Shown here in pieces: positions 17,701-25,618 of a stretch of DNA of 57,355 bases (positions are counted from its first letter, which is position 1; every line of letters begins with the position of its first letter). The notes below the pieces were generated by a model. The model made no database searches and was not told the origin of the DNA. It worked only from the letters and a program-made list of their open reading frames with translations. This DNA is from SKGA01 sp051819745 (GTDB lineage: Archaea > Nanobdellota > Nanobdellia > Woesearchaeales > SKGA01): assembly GCA_051819745.1 (NCBI GenBank), contig JBNJGO010000003.1:1-57355 (forward strand), in the 5' to 3' direction. The position numbers and the translations under genes are program-made.

Positions 17701-18381
17701 TTAGGTACGAGTAGAGGTTCAACCATGGATGCACCGCTAGTATTGACAAGTTTACTTAATCCTGCTGAAGTGGATGATCAAGCATTTAATACAGGAATAG
17801 AATTCAAGTATCCTCTTGAGTTTTACAAAGCATGCCAGGAATATAAAAAACCCTGGGAAGTCACTATCAAAAGAATAGAGAACGTTCTTTTTACCCCGCA
17901 ACAATTTGAGCACATGGGATATACTCATGATACTGATAATATTAATGAAGGGGTGTTATTTTCATCGTATAAGGCACTTCCTTCGATGCAGGAAAAAATA
18001 GATCTACAAATGGATTTGGCAAAAAAAATTCGTGCTGTTGATGCCCCTGATGTGGCTCGTTTGATTATTGAAAAGCATTTCATCAGAGATACCAAGGGTA
18101 ATTTGAGAAAATTTTCTCTTCAACAATTTCGTTGTGTTTCTTGCAATAAGAAGTTTCGCCGTCCACCTCTTCTTGGTAGATGTGATGAGTGTGGTGGTAA
18201 AATAATATTTACTATTTCACAAGGTTCTATTATAAAATATATTGATATGAGTGTAAAACTCGCCGAAGAATTTAATCTATCAACTTATATTAAGGAAACA
18301 TTGTATTTGACTAAGAAACGTATTGATGATGTTTTTGGTAAAGAAAAAGAGCGACAAACAGGTTTGGGTTCATTTTCTTAA
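14782..18381 (+). CDS. polC: DNA polymerase D large subunit (DP2)
   Basis: DP2 is the catalytic subunit of the archaeal replicative polymerase D, with a double-psi beta-barrel core like RNA polymerase. The 1199-residue protein has the conserved N-terminal region (GPIRNAGGTGAA near 155), a zinc ribbon near 700-717 (CPHC, then CEMCG), the active-site motif RRDCDGDEG near 948-956 with its Asp cluster, and a C-terminal zinc ribbon near 1116 (CVSC, then CDECG). The last residues QTGLGSFS resemble a PCNA-binding PIP box. No intein interrupts the active site, although inteins are common there. An acidic, Lys- and Ser-rich insert lies near 310-330. An AGGTG site precedes the ATG. Confidence 0.97.
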   Translation: MDSYGMKASPEIEKYFSYLESNTIKAFEIAKEARKKGFDPETSVEIKLAKNMAERVVGIISVVAPQIVGSGVVERIITLEDKYGSQDWRVAFIIAHEIAQQKFCSFKDEKEAIEVGVKTGFAYVTVGIVSSPIEGLTSIDIIPRRDGKGKYFRLNYAGPIRNAGGTGAATSVLIADYVRKHMGYAKYDPDENEIHRCAAELEDYHEYVANLQYYPFKEESEFLMKHIPVEIGGDASEKRELSNVALKDLDRIETNFLRSGYCLIHSSCIPLKAPKLWKKLDKWGAEMGMEDWNFLGEHIKLQKSLKSKAKQSEESDSDKEDDSSIKVKPDWTYAKDLVGGRPFLGHPMRSGSFRLRYGRSRTSGLMTQSTHPASLEVLNNLIAIGTQLKVERPGKGALFTPADTLMGPTVKLKDGSVKYLDSSSQAKAVTKDVVEIIYLGDCLVDYGDFFDRAHTLIPPGYCEEWWFLEVKSALEKKNMLESYDNIALSWNTSKEFVEKLFSDPLKNIPSFQTAKSISKTLSVPLHPAHTFFYREISKDQFRSLLSWFTQASFHLEQPKITLPLREEFSHGKRALELLGVPHDINENSVIISSDYALSLSHTLNVKSQLEAKDVLSYIQEKDNAFHSVLEIVDDLASFTIADKSGTFIGSRMGRPEKAKMRKMTGSPHGLFPIGEEGGRLRSFQSALAKGKVVSNFPVFICPHCSNKTPLSICEMCGHKTIRQKINAKTKEEVDAKKASEDDETIYLDYKQWNVPIRSIFDACVKLSGSKIYPDLIKGVRGTVGSDHTPEHPLKALLRAKHKVHVNKDGTVRYDASEIAMTHFKPKEVGTSVSKLREIGYLNDVHGDDLVSDDQVLELRAQDLVLPAFPDGIEEGSDQILLRTTQFIDDLLVSMYGLDPFYNAKTPEDLVGHLIVGLAPHTSAGSVGRIVGFSKTQGMLAHPLFHAGMRRDCDGDEGCFFLLLDAFLNFSQKFLGTSRGSTMDAPLVLTSLLNPAEVDDQAFNTGIEFKYPLEFYKACQEYKKPWEVTIKRIENVLFTPQQFEHMGYTHDTDNINEGVLFSSYKALPSMQEKIDLQMDLAKKIRAVDAPDVARLIIEKHFIRDTKGNLRKFSLQQFRCVSCNKKFRRPPLLGRCDECGGKIIFTISQGSIIKYIDMSVKLAEEFNLSTYIKETLYLTKKRIDDVFGKEKERQTGLGSFS

Positions 18382-18524
18382 TATCGTTTGTTTTGCTTTT
18401 TGGGTGTTTGTTTTAAATTTGTTTTTGAGCCAGTAGTTTTATATATACAATCTTGTTTCCCAAGAGACATAATTATCCTGAATTATAGTTATTAAGTGTT
18501 ATTTTTCCTTTGGAGTTGATATGT

Positions 18525-18932
18525 ATGAATTATGAAGAGATGTTAACAAGAGCTCGTGATGCTTTACCTGAAGAAATATCTTCAGCACAACGTTTTACTG
18601 TTGATAAGGTTAAAGGTCATTTACAAGGTAATAAGACTGTTGTTAGTAATCTTGGTCAGATAGCATCCCAACTCGGCCGTCGTCAAGAAGTTCTTGTAAA
18701 ATTCATCGAGAAACAGCTTGCTGTAAAAGGTGTTGTGAGAAAAGGTTTTGTTATTTTTAATGCTAAACTTTCTGCTAATAAAATTAATGAGCGGATTCAA
18801 CAATTTACTGATCAGTTTGTTTTGTGTAAAGAATGCGGAAAACCCGACACTACACTTACTAAAGACACAGGTATCTTTTTTATCAAATGTCAAGCGTGTG
18901 GTGCTAAGTATTCTGTTAAAACAAGATTTTAA
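18525..18932 (+). CDS. Translation initiation factor 2 subunit beta
   Basis: aIF2-beta is part of the aIF2 trimer that delivers initiator Met-tRNA to the small ribosomal subunit. The 135-residue protein has the central alpha-beta domain (VKGHLQGNKTVVSN) and a C-terminal zinc ribbon CKECG...CQACG. The ATG at 18525 is chosen over an in-frame TTG at 18510 because the ribosome binding site TGGAG lies at 18511-18515. A TATA-like sequence at 18436-18448 probably starts transcription, leaving a leader. It is followed by Hef with its own ribosome binding site. Confidence 0.95.
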   Translation: MNYEEMLTRARDALPEEISSAQRFTVDKVKGHLQGNKTVVSNLGQIASQLGRRQEVLVKFIEKQLAVKGVVRKGFVIFNAKLSANKINERIQQFTDQFVLCKECGKPDTTLTKDTGIFFIKCQACGAKYSVKTRF

Positions 18933-19000
18933 AATTATTTTTCACTTCACTGGACATCTCAGCTATACTTTTTTAAATTCATTCTTATTTAGGTGATGGT

Positions 19001-21289
19001 ATGTATATTGGTAGTCCTCCTCGAAAATATCAACATTCTATTTTTGAAACTGCGCGTTCGTATAATACGCTCGCCGTCCTCCCCACAGGTATTGGTAAGA
19101 CAGTTATTGCTATGATGCTTTGTGCAAGACGATTATTAGTATATCCTTCTATGAAAGTTGTCATTCTCGCCCCTACTAAACCTTTGGTTGAACAGCATGA
19201 ATCGTCATTTCGATCATCTTTAGCTCTTCCTGATGAAAAAATAGTTGCTTTTACTGGTTCGATTTCTCCTTCAAAGCGACAAGAATTATGGAAGCAGGCT
19301 TCTATTATTATTTCAACCCCTCAAACATTGGAAAATGATATTCTTTCAAACACCACTTCTCTCGAGGATGTTTCTTTGATGGTGTTTGATGAGGCTCATC
19401 GTGCAATGGGAAATTATTCGTATGTTTTTTTAGCAAAAGAGTATTTGAATGCTTCATTATATCCTCGTATTCTTGCTTTAACAGCATCACCTGGTACTGA
19501 TAAAGAATCTATCGAGACGGTATGTAATAATATGGGTGTTGAACGTATTGAATTTCGTTCGACAGAGTCTTCCGATGTCAAACCTTACACTAACAAGACC
19601 TCTGTTTCATGGGAGCAAGTGGTTCTTCCTGAAAAACTTTCTTCAATCGCTTCATATCTTTCCACTGCCTTTCGTTCGGTTATAACTGAAATCAAACAAA
19701 ATGGGTTTCTTTCAAGACCTCCTTCTTCATATAACAAAACTCTTCTTTTAAGACTTCAAAAAGAACTCCAGCAACGATTAGCTGATGGTGAAAAATCCTC
19801 CGAGCTCCTTTCGAGCATGAGCTTGACAGCGCAAGCAATAAAAATTCATTATGCTCTTGAACTCGCTCAAACCCAATCGATTAAAGCACTCTATGCATAC
19901 ATATATTCTGTTTTTGAAGATGCACAGCAATCAAAATCCAAAGCAGTTAAAAACCTCGTGTTAAATCCTTCATTTCGTTCAGCTTTCGCACTCTGTAAAG
20001 AAATGTATTCGAGTGGTGAAGAACACCCAAAATTATTTGTTCTTAAAAGTAAAGTCTCTGCTCTTATTAAAAAAAATCCTCGTGCTAAAATAATCATTTT
20101 CACTCAATTTCGAGAAACGGCTCATGCCATCGAGTCATTATTATCCGGTATTTCTTCACAATTATTTTTTGGTCAAGCAAAAAAAAATGGTGTCGGTCTG
20201 TCTCAAAAAAAGCAAAAAGAGGTGCTTGATAATTTTCGTAACGGCTCATTTTCCGTTTTGATTGCAACAAGTGTTGCAGAAGAAGGTCTTGATATTCCCA
20301 GTGTAGATCATGTCTTTTTTTACGAACCACTTCCTAGTGCTATTCGTTCCGTACAGCGACGAGGTCGTACTGGCCGACATTCAAAAGGTTTTGTGACGGT
20401 GCTTATTGCAAAAGGTACTCGTGATGAAGCCTCTCGTTGGATTTCTTTTCGCCGAGAGAAAAAGATGTATGATACCTTACGAGAAATTGCGAAATCATAT
20501 CGTGCGATTGATAAATCACAAACCTCGCTTGATAATATGTCTTCATCATCCCAAATATTTGATTCAAAAAATAATGTGCTATCTTCCTCTCAGATATCTT
20601 CATCCAAAAAACCCTCTCAAAAACGTATTGTTGCCGATTTTAGAGAAAAGGGTTCTTCCCTTCTCAAAGAATTGAGAGCGTTACCTGATATTTCTTTGGA
20701 ATTGAAACAATTAGAAGTCGGTGATTTTGTTCTTTCATCGCAAGCTTGTGTTGAGTTCAAGAACACACGTGATTTTGTCGATTCTATTGTTGATGGTCGC
20801 CTGCTTTCTCAAATGAAATCGCTCACTCAATATCCTAAACCCATACTGTTATTAGAGGGTCCTGAAGAAGATTTTAATACTCGTCGTGTTCATCCGTCAG
20901 CCATCAAGGGCGCTCTTTGTTCAATAGCTCTTTCGTTTCAAATACCGATAATTAGAACGTCTTCACCTAAAGAATCTGCTCGTATGCTTTCAGTAATGGC
21001 TTCTCAAGAACAAGATACTTCCGGATCTTCCTTTTCATTCCATCATGCAAAACCTCTTGATCAGAAATCTCTTGTAGAGTATATTACAAGTAGTTTTCCT
21101 TCAGTCGGGCCTTCGCTGGCGAAATCGTTACTAGAGCATTTTGATTCAATTCACGCTCTTGTCACTGCTTCAAAAAAAGATCTTGAGTCTATCCCTCTTA
21201 TTGGTCCTTTGAAAGCATCAGCTATTTATGATATTATTCATACATCCTATAAGACCATATCCAAGAAAAATCCTCGTTATTCGTCTTGA
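19001..21289 (+). CDS. hef: Hef/FANCM-type helicase-nuclease (XPF family)
   Basis: Hef processes stalled forks and branched DNA. The 762-residue protein has a superfamily 2 helicase (Walker A PTGIGKT near 29-35, DEAH near 130, motif VI QRRGRTGRH near 450), then a Ser-rich linker near 505-540, an XPF-type nuclease domain near 545-680, and tandem helix-hairpin-helix motifs near 690-755. The nuclease motif normally reads ERK; here it is EFK (GDFVLSSQACVEFKNTRDF), so the Arg is replaced by Phe while Glu, Lys and the later Asp remain. Activity may be changed. The site GGTGATGG directly before the ATG supports this start. Confidence 0.94.
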   Translation: MYIGSPPRKYQHSIFETARSYNTLAVLPTGIGKTVIAMMLCARRLLVYPSMKVVILAPTKPLVEQHESSFRSSLALPDEKIVAFTGSISPSKRQELWKQASIIISTPQTLENDILSNTTSLEDVSLMVFDEAHRAMGNYSYVFLAKEYLNASLYPRILALTASPGTDKESIETVCNNMGVERIEFRSTESSDVKPYTNKTSVSWEQVVLPEKLSSIASYLSTAFRSVITEIKQNGFLSRPPSSYNKTLLLRLQKELQQRLADGEKSSELLSSMSLTAQAIKIHYALELAQTQSIKALYAYIYSVFEDAQQSKSKAVKNLVLNPSFRSAFALCKEMYSSGEEHPKLFVLKSKVSALIKKNPRAKIIIFTQFRETAHAIESLLSGISSQLFFGQAKKNGVGLSQKKQKEVLDNFRNGSFSVLIATSVAEEGLDIPSVDHVFFYEPLPSAIRSVQRRGRTGRHSKGFVTVLIAKGTRDEASRWISFRREKKMYDTLREIAKSYRAIDKSQTSLDNMSSSSQIFDSKNNVLSSSQISSSKKPSQKRIVADFREKGSSLLKELRALPDISLELKQLEVGDFVLSSQACVEFKNTRDFVDSIVDGRLLSQMKSLTQYPKPILLLEGPEEDFNTRRVHPSAIKGALCSIALSFQIPIIRTSSPKESARMLSVMASQEQDTSGSSFSFHHAKPLDQKSLVEYITSSFPSVGPSLAKSLLEHFDSIHALVTASKKDLESIPLIGPLKASAIYDIIHTSYKTISKKNPRYSS

Positions 21290-21327
21290 CGAAACCTTTT
21301 TAACCTTGTTTGTTTCTCATTGTACTT

Positions 21328-22998
21328 ATGTTTATTGCCACCTCTCTTAACCATTATAAACGCAAGGCCGTCAGGAAAGCTATTGCTTCTCAGGCTGAGT
21401 TTAAAGAAATAAGTGTGATGTATGGCAGATCTTCGTTTGGTAAACGACCCGATACTATTGAATATCCTGATGATGTGTTGGAGTTTGCAAAGCGAAAAGT
21501 TTCTTCGTTTCATTGTTCTGAAGAATTATGGTTTAATCCGTTAGCGATTCAAACTGGTATGAAACGTTCAGAACTTGATGAACTTCGTAAAGGATGGGAT
21601 TTTATACTTGATATTGATTGTCCTGACTGGCATTTTTCTCGTCTTATTTCTCATTTGTTTGTCCGAGTTCTTCAGGAATTTGGTGTCCATTCGGTTACTG
21701 CAAAATTTTCTGGTAATAAAGGTTTTCACATCGCAGTCCCATTTGAAGCTTTTCCTGAAAAAATTTGGTTTGAGGATAAATATCACGAAACAAAAGATTT
21801 GTTTCCAGATGGTCCTAGAAAGATAGCATCATATTTATTAGGTTATATTACAGAACATTTTGCTGACATTGGTGCTGATGGTGTAACCTTTGATTCAAAG
21901 TATTTTTTTTCCTTTGAGCAATTGGAAGCTATAGCTCGAAAGTCTTCTCGTTCTCTTTTTGCATACCAGTGCAGTGAGTGTGGTGCTGTTGTTGAGAACG
22001 AGCCAGTTTCAAAAACAGTGTATCAATGCAGTGAGTGCGGTACTAAAATGCAGGTGTCAGGACATCCTGATGTTGTTCGTTGCACGTCTTGCTCTGCACC
22101 GGTGACTCCCACAACATATCTTGCGAGATGTTCTTCTTGCGCTAAGCAATCTTCATTTTCAAGAATTTTAAATCTTCTTTCTATTGTTGAAGTTGACACT
22201 ATTCTTATCGCTTCTCGTCATTTATACCGGATGCCTTATTCTCTTCATGAAAAATCTGGTTTGGTTTCTATTCCTGTTTCTATCAATTCTATATTATCCT
22301 TTGAAAAAAATCAAGCTAAACCTCCTATAACCTCGTTTGAGGTTCCTTTTTTAGACCGTTCAAAAGTAAATCTTGGCGAAGCTTCTAATCTCATTTCAGA
22401 AGCGTTTGGTAAAGAACTTCGTGAATTAGGTCACATTCATGCTGATATTAATACTAAGGGTTTTTTCCCAAAAAAAGATTTTGACCTTCCTTCTTCTGCA
22501 ATTGAAGAGGAGTTTTTCCCACCGTGTATCAAACATATTCTTTCCGGTCTTGAGGATGGGCGGAAACGAGCGTTATTTATTCTTATTAATTTTCTTGAAA
22601 GTGTTGGATGGTCTCACGAACAAATAACTCATAAAGTTTACGCGTGGAACGAATCAAATCCAGAACCTCTTCGCGAGCAATATCTCAAAGGTCAATTATC
22701 ATCTATGAAAAAAAACAAGAAAGTCTTACCTCCTCCTAATTGTTCGAATAAAGATTATTATGTCGGTCTTGGCATATGTACTCCTAATGAGTTTTGTAAT
22801 CGTATAAAAAATCCTTCTTCCTATGCGAGAAAGAAAAAAGATTCTCATTCTAAAACAACATCTCGTCGTTCTAAAAAATCAAGTGCAAAAAAAACCACTA
22901 AAAAGTCAACGAAAAAGTCAGCAAAAAAAGCTTCTAAAACCTCTTCTTCAAACAATTCATCATCCAACTCAGATCGCTCTGTCAACTCCTCTTATTAA
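21328..22998 (+). CDS. priS: Single-chain DNA primase fusing PriS catalytic and PriL Fe-S domains
   Basis: Primase makes the RNA/DNA primers for replication. This 556-residue chain combines both archaeal subunits. The PriS part has the metal-binding DID near residues 95-97, SGNKGFHI near 128, and RHLYRMPYSLH near 297. Zinc knuckles with several CxxC pairs lie near 213-272. The PriL-like C-terminal domain near 395-500 keeps four cysteines (CIKHI, NCSN, GIC, EFC) spaced as in the 4Fe-4S domain. The rest of PriL is absent. Nanoarchaeum has a comparable fusion. The tail from about 505 is Lys/Ser/Thr-rich and matches uS3 at DNA level. The ATG at 21328 fits a TATA-like box at 21294-21304. Confidence 0.92.
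   Translation: MFIATSLNHYKRKAVRKAIASQAEFKEISVMYGRSSFGKRPDTIEYPDDVLEFAKRKVSSFHCSEELWFNPLAIQTGMKRSELDELRKGWDFILDIDCPDWHFSRLISHLFVRVLQEFGVHSVTAKFSGNKGFHIAVPFEAFPEKIWFEDKYHETKDLFPDGPRKIASYLLGYITEHFADIGADGVTFDSKYFFSFEQLEAIARKSSRSLFAYQCSECGAVVENEPVSKTVYQCSECGTKMQVSGHPDVVRCTSCSAPVTPTTYLARCSSCAKQSSFSRILNLLSIVEVDTILIASRHLYRMPYSLHEKSGLVSIPVSINSILSFEKNQAKPPITSFEVPFLDRSKVNLGEASNLISEAFGKELRELGHIHADINTKGFFPKKDFDLPSSAIEEEFFPPCIKHILSGLEDGRKRALFILINFLESVGWSHEQITHKVYAWNESNPEPLREQYLKGQLSSMKKNKKVLPPPNCSNKDYYVGLGICTPNEFCNRIKNPSSYARKKKDSHSKTTSRRSKKSSAKKTTKKSTKKSAKKASKTSSSNNSSSNSDRSVNSSY
22871..22939 (+). repeat. Lys-rich tail DNA nearly identical to the uS3 tail
   Basis: Bases 22871-22910 match 28241-28280 in the uS3 gene with one mismatch in 40, in the same reading frame, and 22923-22939 match again with AAAAAAAGCTTCTAAAA. 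Synonymous positions are shared, so this is similarity of DNA, not only of protein composition. Confidence 0.8.
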
Positions 22999-23326
22999 TC
23001 TCGAGCGTTTTTACTTATTCCAATTCAATTATTTCTTCCGCTCCTTGAAGCTCTTCAATTCATTGTTTGTTTTTTTCTTCCTTTATTGTTTTTTATAGTA
23101 GTATGCTAAATAGTGTTATTATGAGGTGTCTTGAAATAAAACTAATTAAAACATAAAAAATATTTTAAAAAGACCTATTTGCTTTTATTTTTATCTAAAA
23201 AAGCTTATTTGCTCTTTTTTTAACTTTTAATTTCGGTTTTATGCGTGTATTTTCAATTTTAAACGTAAAAAAACAAAACATTTATAAATACATTATTGTT
23301 TCTCCTCTTCTGCTCATAGTAATTAC
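22999..23326. other. Non-coding region between primase and the ribosomal operon leader
   Basis: No credible gene is seen in about 280 bases of T-rich then very AT-rich sequence. A palindromic TTTATAAA box at 23281-23288 ends it and should start transcription of the ribosomal protein operon near 23313. The T-rich stretches after the primase stop are likely its terminator. Confidence 0.6.
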
Positions 23327-23496
23327 ATGAGTGTTGGCCTGAAAAGAATCATTTTCAGTACCTTTGATTGGAGAACTTGCTTCTTTTTCTAGGTCGACTA
23401 AGGTTCATTATTATGTTCGAAATACCTGCTTGCTACTTCGGCGCGAGTTGTAAGCGAACTGATAAGATATGTAATAAAATATATACAGTGTGAAAA
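23313..23496 (+). promoter_or_regulatory. Structured leader of the ribosomal protein operon
   Basis: The transcript expected from the TATA box at 23281-23288 carries about 184 nt of leader before uL3. It contains a perfect 7-bp hairpin (CTGAAAA at 23339-23345, complement at 23352-23358). A second hairpin at 23415-23459 uses GTTC/GAAC, then GCTTGC/GTAAGC after a bulge, then ACT/AGT. The second is GC-richer than its surroundings. Archaeal ribosomal operons can be controlled by a ribosomal protein binding its own leader, which is a plausible role. It might instead contain a small guide RNA. Confidence 0.5.
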
Positions 23497-24480
23497 ATGG
23501 CAAAAAAAGCAAATCCTCGTCACGGAAGCATGCAATTTTGGCCTCGAGTCAGATCCCGCAGGCAATATCCTAGAGTGAGGTCTCTTCCTCAGTCAAAAGA
23601 AGCAAAACTTAGTGCTTTTGCAGGATATAAAGCAGGAATGACTCATGTTGTTGTTCGTGATAATGATAAAAATTCAATGACTAAAAACGAGAACATTTCA
23701 CTTCCAGTTACGGTAATCGAATGTCCCCCTCTAAAAGTACTTTCTGTTAGAGAATATACTACTTCAGGTTACGGTCGGAAGGTTTCAAAAGAATATTTTT
23801 TCAAGGCAGAAAATCAACTTTCTCGAAAAATAAGTGTTTCTTCTTTTTCAAAAGCACAAGATCTTGATTCAATATCAGAATCTGCTGTTGAGATTAGTGT
23901 GGTTGTGTATACTCAACCTTGGAAATCTTCTCTCAAGAAAAAGAAACCAGAATTATTTGAAATGCCTGTAAGTGGTTCTTCACTTAAAGAAAAAATAGAA
24001 TTTGTAAAATCAATCGTTGAAAAAGACATCCCTGTTCAAGATGTATTATCGCAACATTCTTATGTTGATACCCGAGTAATAACGACTGGTCGAGGTACTC
24101 AAGGTCCTGTTAAACGATTCGGTGTTGGTCTTAGACAGAAAAAGTCCGAAAAAGTTGTTCGTGGTCCTGGTTCACTTGGTGGCTGGATTGCTCAAGGTCA
24201 TTCGATGTATCGTATTGCTCACGCTGGTACGATGGGATATCATCAACGTATACAATATAATAATTACATTCTTTCGTTAAATGATGATGTTTCTGTTGTC
24301 AATCCGAAAGGTGGATTTATTAATTACGGTTTGCTAAAAAGCTCATACATTCTCGTTAAAGGATCAGTACCTGGTCCAAAGCGACGACTTGTTGTCTTAA
24401 GCAATCCTATGAGAAAAGCAAAGCAGTTTTCTGCTCCAACTCTTCAATCAGTAGATATTGAATCAAAACAAGGTAACTAG
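23497..24480 (+). CDS. rpl3: Ribosomal protein uL3
   Basis: uL3 is a large-subunit protein that binds near the peptidyl transferase centre early in assembly. The 327-residue protein begins with the basic archaeal N-terminus (HGSMQFWPRVRSRR), has SAFAGYKAGMTHV near 40, and the loop region GRGTQGPVKRFG near 196 followed by GSLGGW, which reaches into the ribosome core. The length is normal for archaea. It is the first gene of the operon, preceded by a structured leader. Confidence 0.96.
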   Translation: MAKKANPRHGSMQFWPRVRSRRQYPRVRSLPQSKEAKLSAFAGYKAGMTHVVVRDNDKNSMTKNENISLPVTVIECPPLKVLSVREYTTSGYGRKVSKEYFFKAENQLSRKISVSSFSKAQDLDSISESAVEISVVVYTQPWKSSLKKKKPELFEMPVSGSSLKEKIEFVKSIVEKDIPVQDVLSQHSYVDTRVITTGRGTQGPVKRFGVGLRQKKSEKVVRGPGSLGGWIAQGHSMYRIAHAGTMGYHQRIQYNNYILSLNDDVSVVNPKGGFINYGLLKSSYILVKGSVPGPKRRLVVLSNPMRKAKQFSAPTLQSVDIESKQGN

Positions 24481-24495
24481 AAATAGGTGTGGATT

Positions 24496-25329
24496 ATGAA
24501 ACTTAAAATTGTTGACAAGAACAATAAAGAAACAGGTCAAGTGACTTTACCTTCGCAATTTGTCGAACCAGTCAGACCTGACATTATTAAACGAGCTGTT
24601 CTTGCTATCCAATCTTCCCGTCGGCAAAAGTATGGTACGAGTCCTCGAGCTGGTCTCAGGCATTCTTCCTATCTTTCCAAACGTCGTCAGAAATACAAAG
24701 GAGTATATGGTGTAGGTCGTTCTCGAACTCCTCGTAAAGTTCTTAACAGAAATGGTACGAGATTCTATTTTGTAGGATCAACCGTTCCTCAAACAGTTGG
24801 TGGTCGTAGAGCTCACCCTCCAAAAGCTGAAAAGAACTGGTCTGTTAAGATTAACCGTAAAGAACGATTGAAGGCGATTCGTTCTGCACTTTCTGCAGTA
24901 GTCTCATCAGATATTGTTTCAAAAAGAGGACATCACCTCCCTTCAGCTTATCCTTTCGTCCTCGACGAATCATTCGAATCAGTTAATAAGACTAAAGATT
25001 TAGTCTCTGCTCTCAGCACTCTTGGTTTTGATAAAGAACTTCAACGTCTTGACTCTGTTTCCATAAGAGCTGGTCGTGGTAAGTCTAGAGGAAGACCTCA
25101 TCAAACAAAGAAATCTTTGCTTTTTGTCGTTTCAAAGGATTGTCCTCTATTACGAGCTGCAAAGAATATTGCAGGGGTTGATGTAGTTCCCGTTTCCAGT
25201 TTAAATGCGGAATTATTAGCTCCAGGATCTCATCCTGGTAGAGTAACACTCTTTAGTGCTCCAGCAATAGAATTAATGTCAAAACAGCATTTGTTTGCTC
25301 TTGCTGGAAAAAATACAATACAATCCTAG
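24496..25329 (+). CDS. rpl4: Ribosomal protein uL4
   Basis: uL4 lines the peptide exit tunnel of the large subunit. The protein has 277 residues in archaeal/eukaryotic form with the extended loop (RAGLRHSSYLSKRR, then RTPRKVLNRNG) and AGRGKSRGRPH near 200. The ATG at 24496 is chosen over a GTG at 24487 because the site GGTG at 24486-24489 lies just before it. In some organisms uL4 represses its own operon, and the leader upstream of uL3 could be a target, though this is not shown for archaea. Confidence 0.95.
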   Translation: MKLKIVDKNNKETGQVTLPSQFVEPVRPDIIKRAVLAIQSSRRQKYGTSPRAGLRHSSYLSKRRQKYKGVYGVGRSRTPRKVLNRNGTRFYFVGSTVPQTVGGRRAHPPKAEKNWSVKINRKERLKAIRSALSAVVSSDIVSKRGHHLPSAYPFVLDESFESVNKTKDLVSALSTLGFDKELQRLDSVSIRAGRGKSRGRPHQTKKSLLFVVSKDCPLLRAAKNIAGVDVVPVSSLNAELLAPGSHPGRVTLFSAPAIELMSKQHLFALAGKNTIQS

Positions 25330-25338
25330 GTGATTATG

Positions 25339-25584
25339 ATGAATATTGTTCCTTTATCAACAGAAAAATCCATTCGACTTATGGAATCAGAGAATAAGTT
25401 AATATTCCAAGTTGATGTTAAGGCATCAAAAAATGAGATAAAAAAAGAAATCGAATCTCTTTTTGATGTAAAAGTGGATAAGGTTAATACTCTTATCAAT
25501 TATGATGCAACAAAGCGAGCGATTGTCAAATTTTCAGATGAATCTCCAGCAGTCGATCTCGCAACAAAACTAGAATTGATGTAA
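25339..25584 (+). CDS. rpl23: Ribosomal protein uL23
   Basis: uL23 sits at the tunnel exit and is the docking site for the signal recognition particle and the translocon. The 81-residue protein has the core pattern PLSTEKSIRLMESENKL at the start and KVDKVNTLI in the middle, the minimal archaeal form. Two adjacent ATG codons exist; the second is preferred because GGTGA at 25329-25333 lies at better spacing. It overlaps the end of uL4 closely. Confidence 0.93.
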   Translation: MNIVPLSTEKSIRLMESENKLIFQVDVKASKNEIKKEIESLFDVKVDKVNTLINYDATKRAIVKFSDESPAVDLATKLELM

Positions 25585-25618
25585 TGTCAATGATGATAAT
25601 TCATGAAAGGTATTGAAA

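Noticed and set aside
17600..17720. Intein at the DP2 active site
   Set aside because: The catalytic motif runs on without an insert or splicing motifs, and the length of 1199 residues is normal for DP2 without an intein.
23327..23392. 21-residue leader peptide before uL3
   Set aside because: An ATG opens a frame of 21 codons in the leader, but it has no ribosome binding site and spans a perfect hairpin. RNA structure is a simpler explanation.
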